A DNA stretch of 64,000 nt, taken from assembly GCA_964413535.1 (NCBI GenBank), contig CAYPTB010000045.1:62001-126000 (forward strand). The letters run 5' to 3'. Below are positions 61,923 to 64,000 of this stretch, piece after piece (position 1 is the stretch's first letter; each line of letters opens with the position of its first letter). The stretch comes from CAYPTB01 sp964413535. Its GTDB lineage: Bacteria; Planctomycetota; UBA1135; GCA-002686595. The notes below the pieces were generated by a model. It was not told the origin of the DNA, made no database searches, and saw nothing but the letters and a program-made list of their open reading frames with translations. The position numbers and the translations under genes are program-made.

Positions 61923-63782
61923 ATGGGACGATCCATCGCGATCCTCGGCCTGAACGCCTACCACGGGGATTCTTCCGCCTGCCTGCTCGTCGACGGCGAA
62001 CTCGTGGCGGCGGCCGAGGAGGAGCGCTTCCTGCGCGTGAAGCACTGGGCCGGCTTCCCGGCGGAGGCGGCGCGCTATTGCCTGCGCGAGGGCGGGATCG
62101 GGGTGGCCGAGCTCGACCACGTGGCGATCAACCGCGATCCCTCCGCGCACCTGATGCAGAAGGCGCTCTACGCGCTGCGGCGGCGGCCGCACGTGCGGGC
62201 CGTGGCCGACCGGCTGCGCAACGCGTTCCGCGTGGGTGGGGCGGAGGCGGCGCTGGCCGAGGTGCTCGGCGTCGGGCCGGGCGAGCTGCGCGCGCACTTC
62301 CACCGCATCGAGCACCACCGCGCGCACCTCGCGAGCACGTTCTTCGTCTCGCCCTTCGAGGGCGCGGCGGTGGCTTCGGTCAACGGCTTCGGCGACTTCG
62401 TCAGCACGATGTGGGGCTACGGCCACGGATCGCGCTTGGCGGTGCTCGACAAGGTCGCGTTCCCGCACTCGCTCGGGCTGTTCTACCTCGCGATCACGCA
62501 GTACCTGGGTTTCTGGAGCTACGGGGACGAGTACAAGGTGATGGGTCTCGCGCCGTACGGCGAGGCGTCGCGCATGGCTGAGATGCGCGAGATCGTGAGA
62601 TTGCTGCCGGGCGGGCGCTTCGAGCTCGATCTCGACTGCTTCCGCCACCACGACGAAGGCGTGGAGATGGTGTGGGAAGGCGGATCGCCGACCGTCGGGC
62701 AAGCGTTCTCCGAAGCGCTCGTGCGCAAGCTCGGGCCGGCGCGGCGGCCGGAGGAAGAGCTCACCGATGAGCACCGCAACCTGGCCGCGTCGGCGCAGGC
62801 CGTGTACGAGGAAGCGCTCTTCCACCTGCTCGAGCAGCTCTCGCGCGAGACGCACTTCGAGGCGCTGTGCCTGGCGGGCGGCTGCGCGATGAACAGCGTG
62901 GCGAACGGCAAGATCACGGAGCGCACGAGCTTCCGCCAGGTCTACGTGCAGCCGGCCGCGGGGGACGCGGGCGGCGCGGTGGGCGCGGCGCTGTGCGTGT
63001 GGAACCAGGCGCTGGCGCGGCCGCGCATCAAGGCTCTCACGAAACCTTACCTCGGGCCGGCCTTCGGCGACGAGGCGATCGCGGGCGTGCTCGCGGCGCG
63101 CGACGAGCGGATCGCGGACGCGAACTGCCGCGCGCGGCGCGTCGCGGACGAGGACGAGCTCTGCCGCAGCGTGGCGGCGCGCCTCGCGGACGGAGCGGTC
63201 GTCGGCTGGTTCCAGGGGCGCATGGAGTGGGGGCCGCGCGCGCTCGGCAACCGCTCGATCCTGTGCGATCCGCGTCGGGGCGACGTGCGCGAGCTCTTGA
63301 ACTCGAAGATCAAGCGCCGCGAGTCCTTCCGGCCGTTCGCGCCGTCGATCCTGCGCGAGCACGTCGGGGAGTGGTTCGCGAAGACGGGCGACTCGCCGTT
63401 CATGGCGGAAGTCTGGCCGGTGCGCGCGGAACGCCGAAGCGCGATCCCGGCGGTCACGCACGTTGACGGCACGGGTCGCTTGCAGACGGTGCGACGCGAG
63501 GACAATCCACTCTTCCACCGCCTGATCTCGGCGTTCCACGCCGCGACCGGAGTGCCGCTGCTCCTCAACACGTCGTTCAACGAGAACGAGCCGATCGTCT
63601 GCACTCCGGATGAAGCGCTCGACTGCTTCCTGCGCACGCAGATGGACGTGCTCGTCCTCGGCTCCCACGTGGTCGAGCGCCTCCCCGAACCGAGCGCGGC
63701 GCTCCCGAAAAGCCCTCAACCCCCTCGGGAAAGCGCTCGAAGAACGAGGGTCGGCGCCGAGCCCGAGGAGAGAGATCGATGA
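61923..63782 (+). CDS. Carbamoyltransferase (NodU/CmcH family)
   Basis: 619 residues. The N-terminal Kae1-like domain begins ILGLNAYHGDSSACLLVDG and AAAEEERFLRVKHWAGFP, with metal-binding histidines in HFHRIEHHRAHLASTFF and the nucleotide segment CLAGGCAMNSVANGK. The C-terminal YrdC-like part has WFQGRMEWGPRALGNRSILC, RRESFRPFAPSIL and LLLNTSFNENEPIVCTPDEAL. It transfers a carbamoyl group from carbamoyl phosphate, through carbamoyl-AMP, to a sugar hydroxyl. It overlaps a GDP-mannose-3,5-epimerase-like gene, which suggests decoration of a surface polysaccharide or O-antigen. A ~30-residue basic tail follows the conserved part. Confidence 0.92.
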   Translation: MGRSIAILGLNAYHGDSSACLLVDGELVAAAEEERFLRVKHWAGFPAEAARYCLREGGIGVAELDHVAINRDPSAHLMQKALYALRRRPHVRAVADRLRNAFRVGGAEAALAEVLGVGPGELRAHFHRIEHHRAHLASTFFVSPFEGAAVASVNGFGDFVSTMWGYGHGSRLAVLDKVAFPHSLGLFYLAITQYLGFWSYGDEYKVMGLAPYGEASRMAEMREIVRLLPGGRFELDLDCFRHHDEGVEMVWEGGSPTVGQAFSEALVRKLGPARRPEEELTDEHRNLAASAQAVYEEALFHLLEQLSRETHFEALCLAGGCAMNSVANGKITERTSFRQVYVQPAAGDAGGAVGAALCVWNQALARPRIKALTKPYLGPAFGDEAIAGVLAARDERIADANCRARRVADEDELCRSVAARLADGAVVGWFQGRMEWGPRALGNRSILCDPRRGDVRELLNSKIKRRESFRPFAPSILREHVGEWFAKTGDSPFMAEVWPVRAERRSAIPAVTHVDGTGRLQTVRREDNPLFHRLISAFHAATGVPLLLNTSFNENEPIVCTPDEALDCFLRTQMDVLVLGSHVVERLPEPSAALPKSPQPPRESARRTRVGAEPEERDR

Positions 63783-64000
63783 ACTCGTTCGAGAACCGAG
63801 TCGCACTCGTCGCCGGAGCCGGTGGCTTCATCGGTGGCCACCTCGCCCGCGAGCTCCTGGCGCGGGGCTTCTCCGGCGTGCGCTGCGTCGACGTGAAGCC
63901 GAAGGCATCGTGGTACCAGGTCCAGCGCGGCGCGGAGAACCTCGTGCTCGACCTGCGAGAGAAGGATGCGTGTGTGGCCGCGGTCGACGGCGTCACGGAC
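63779..64000 (+). CDS. NAD-dependent sugar epimerase, GDP-mannose-3,5-epimerase-like, 5' part
   Basis: The first 74 codons only. ATG 63779 overlaps the carbamoyltransferase stop (ATGA) and is preceded by GAGGAGAG (63765-63772). The visible protein has the extended-SDR loop VALVAGAGGFIGGHLARELL, then VRCVDVKPKASWYQ and NLVLDLREKDACVAAV, which resemble the opening of GDP-mannose-3,5-epimerase-like enzymes (VDIKP and DLR segments). The catalytic YxxxK lies beyond the window. With the upstream carbamoyltransferase it likely builds a carbamoylated sugar for the cell surface. Confidence 0.75.
   Translation, partial: MNSFENRVALVAGAGGFIGGHLARELLARGFSGVRCVDVKPKASWYQVQRGAENLVLDLREKDACVAAVDGVTD

Overview
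The window is very GC-rich, densely coded chromosomal DNA from a Gram-negative-type bacterium. Its gene content points to a Planctomycetota-like lineage. Clues are secreted proteins with DxNxNGxxD calcium-loop segments, FG-GAP and right-handed beta-helix proteins, an ECF-like sigma factor fused to a membrane-anchored surface domain, carboxypeptidase-regulatory-like proteins, and envelope genes (TonB receptor, Kdo hydroxylase, carbamoyltransferase plus sugar epimerase). The phylum call is inference; no rRNA or tRNA gene was found to settle it.

Layout. 1-3.6 kb (minus strand): partial DUF2017-like gene and clpS, an SGNH hydrolase, and a low-molecular-weight phosphotyrosine phosphatase overlapping a membrane-anchored carboxypeptidase-regulatory-like protein. 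4-9.6 kb: a COG2509-type FAD dehydrogenase diverging from the complete oxidative pentose phosphate set zwf-pgl-gnd. 9.6-10.3 kb: a hairpin-rich intergenic stretch. 10.3-16.6 kb: a pabA/trpG-type glutaminase, an NTF2-like protein, then a YfiR / hybrid histidine kinase / TonB-dependent receptor operon. 16.6-19.7 kb: a second SGNH hydrolase and a polytopic membrane protein. 19.9-27.5 kb: a three-gene restriction-like defence locus (type III-like methyltransferase, OLD-like ATPase with TOPRIM, type III-like helicase-nuclease) with clearly lower and mosaic GC. 27.6-36.9 kb: radical SAM, cupin_8/JmjC-like protein, sigma-factor fusion, AI-2E transporter, another surface protein and a DyP peroxidase lacking its motif aspartate. 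37-40.8 kb: a secreted TPR-CHAT protein. 41-48.2 kb: UvrD-like helicase, a two-helix membrane protein, MBOAT acyltransferase, aldehyde dehydrogenase and a secreted phosphatase. 48.2-57 kb: a beta-helix protein, an ABC transporter / PDZ / twin FG-GAP operon, and two tandem paralogous secreted proteins. 57.2-64 kb: cytochrome c, Kdo hydroxylase, class II photolyase, GrpB-like protein, a TIGR01777 SDR, a carbamoyltransferase and the start of a GDP-mannose-3,5-epimerase-like gene.

Genes within operons are mostly coupled by 4-base overlaps (ATGA or GTGA) or by TGATG. Many first genes instead carry a TANNNT -10-like hexamer ending only 6-10 bases before the start codon, with no ribosome-binding site, which suggests leaderless or nearly leaderless transcripts.

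The main leads are the methyltransferase / OLD-TOPRIM / helicase-nuclease locus, a family of long perfect palindromes placed exactly at stop codons (one forms the end of the pabA reading frame), the leaderless-promoter signature, the sigma-factor/surface-protein fusion, the secreted CHAT protein, and the structured intergenic region at 9.6-10.25 kb.
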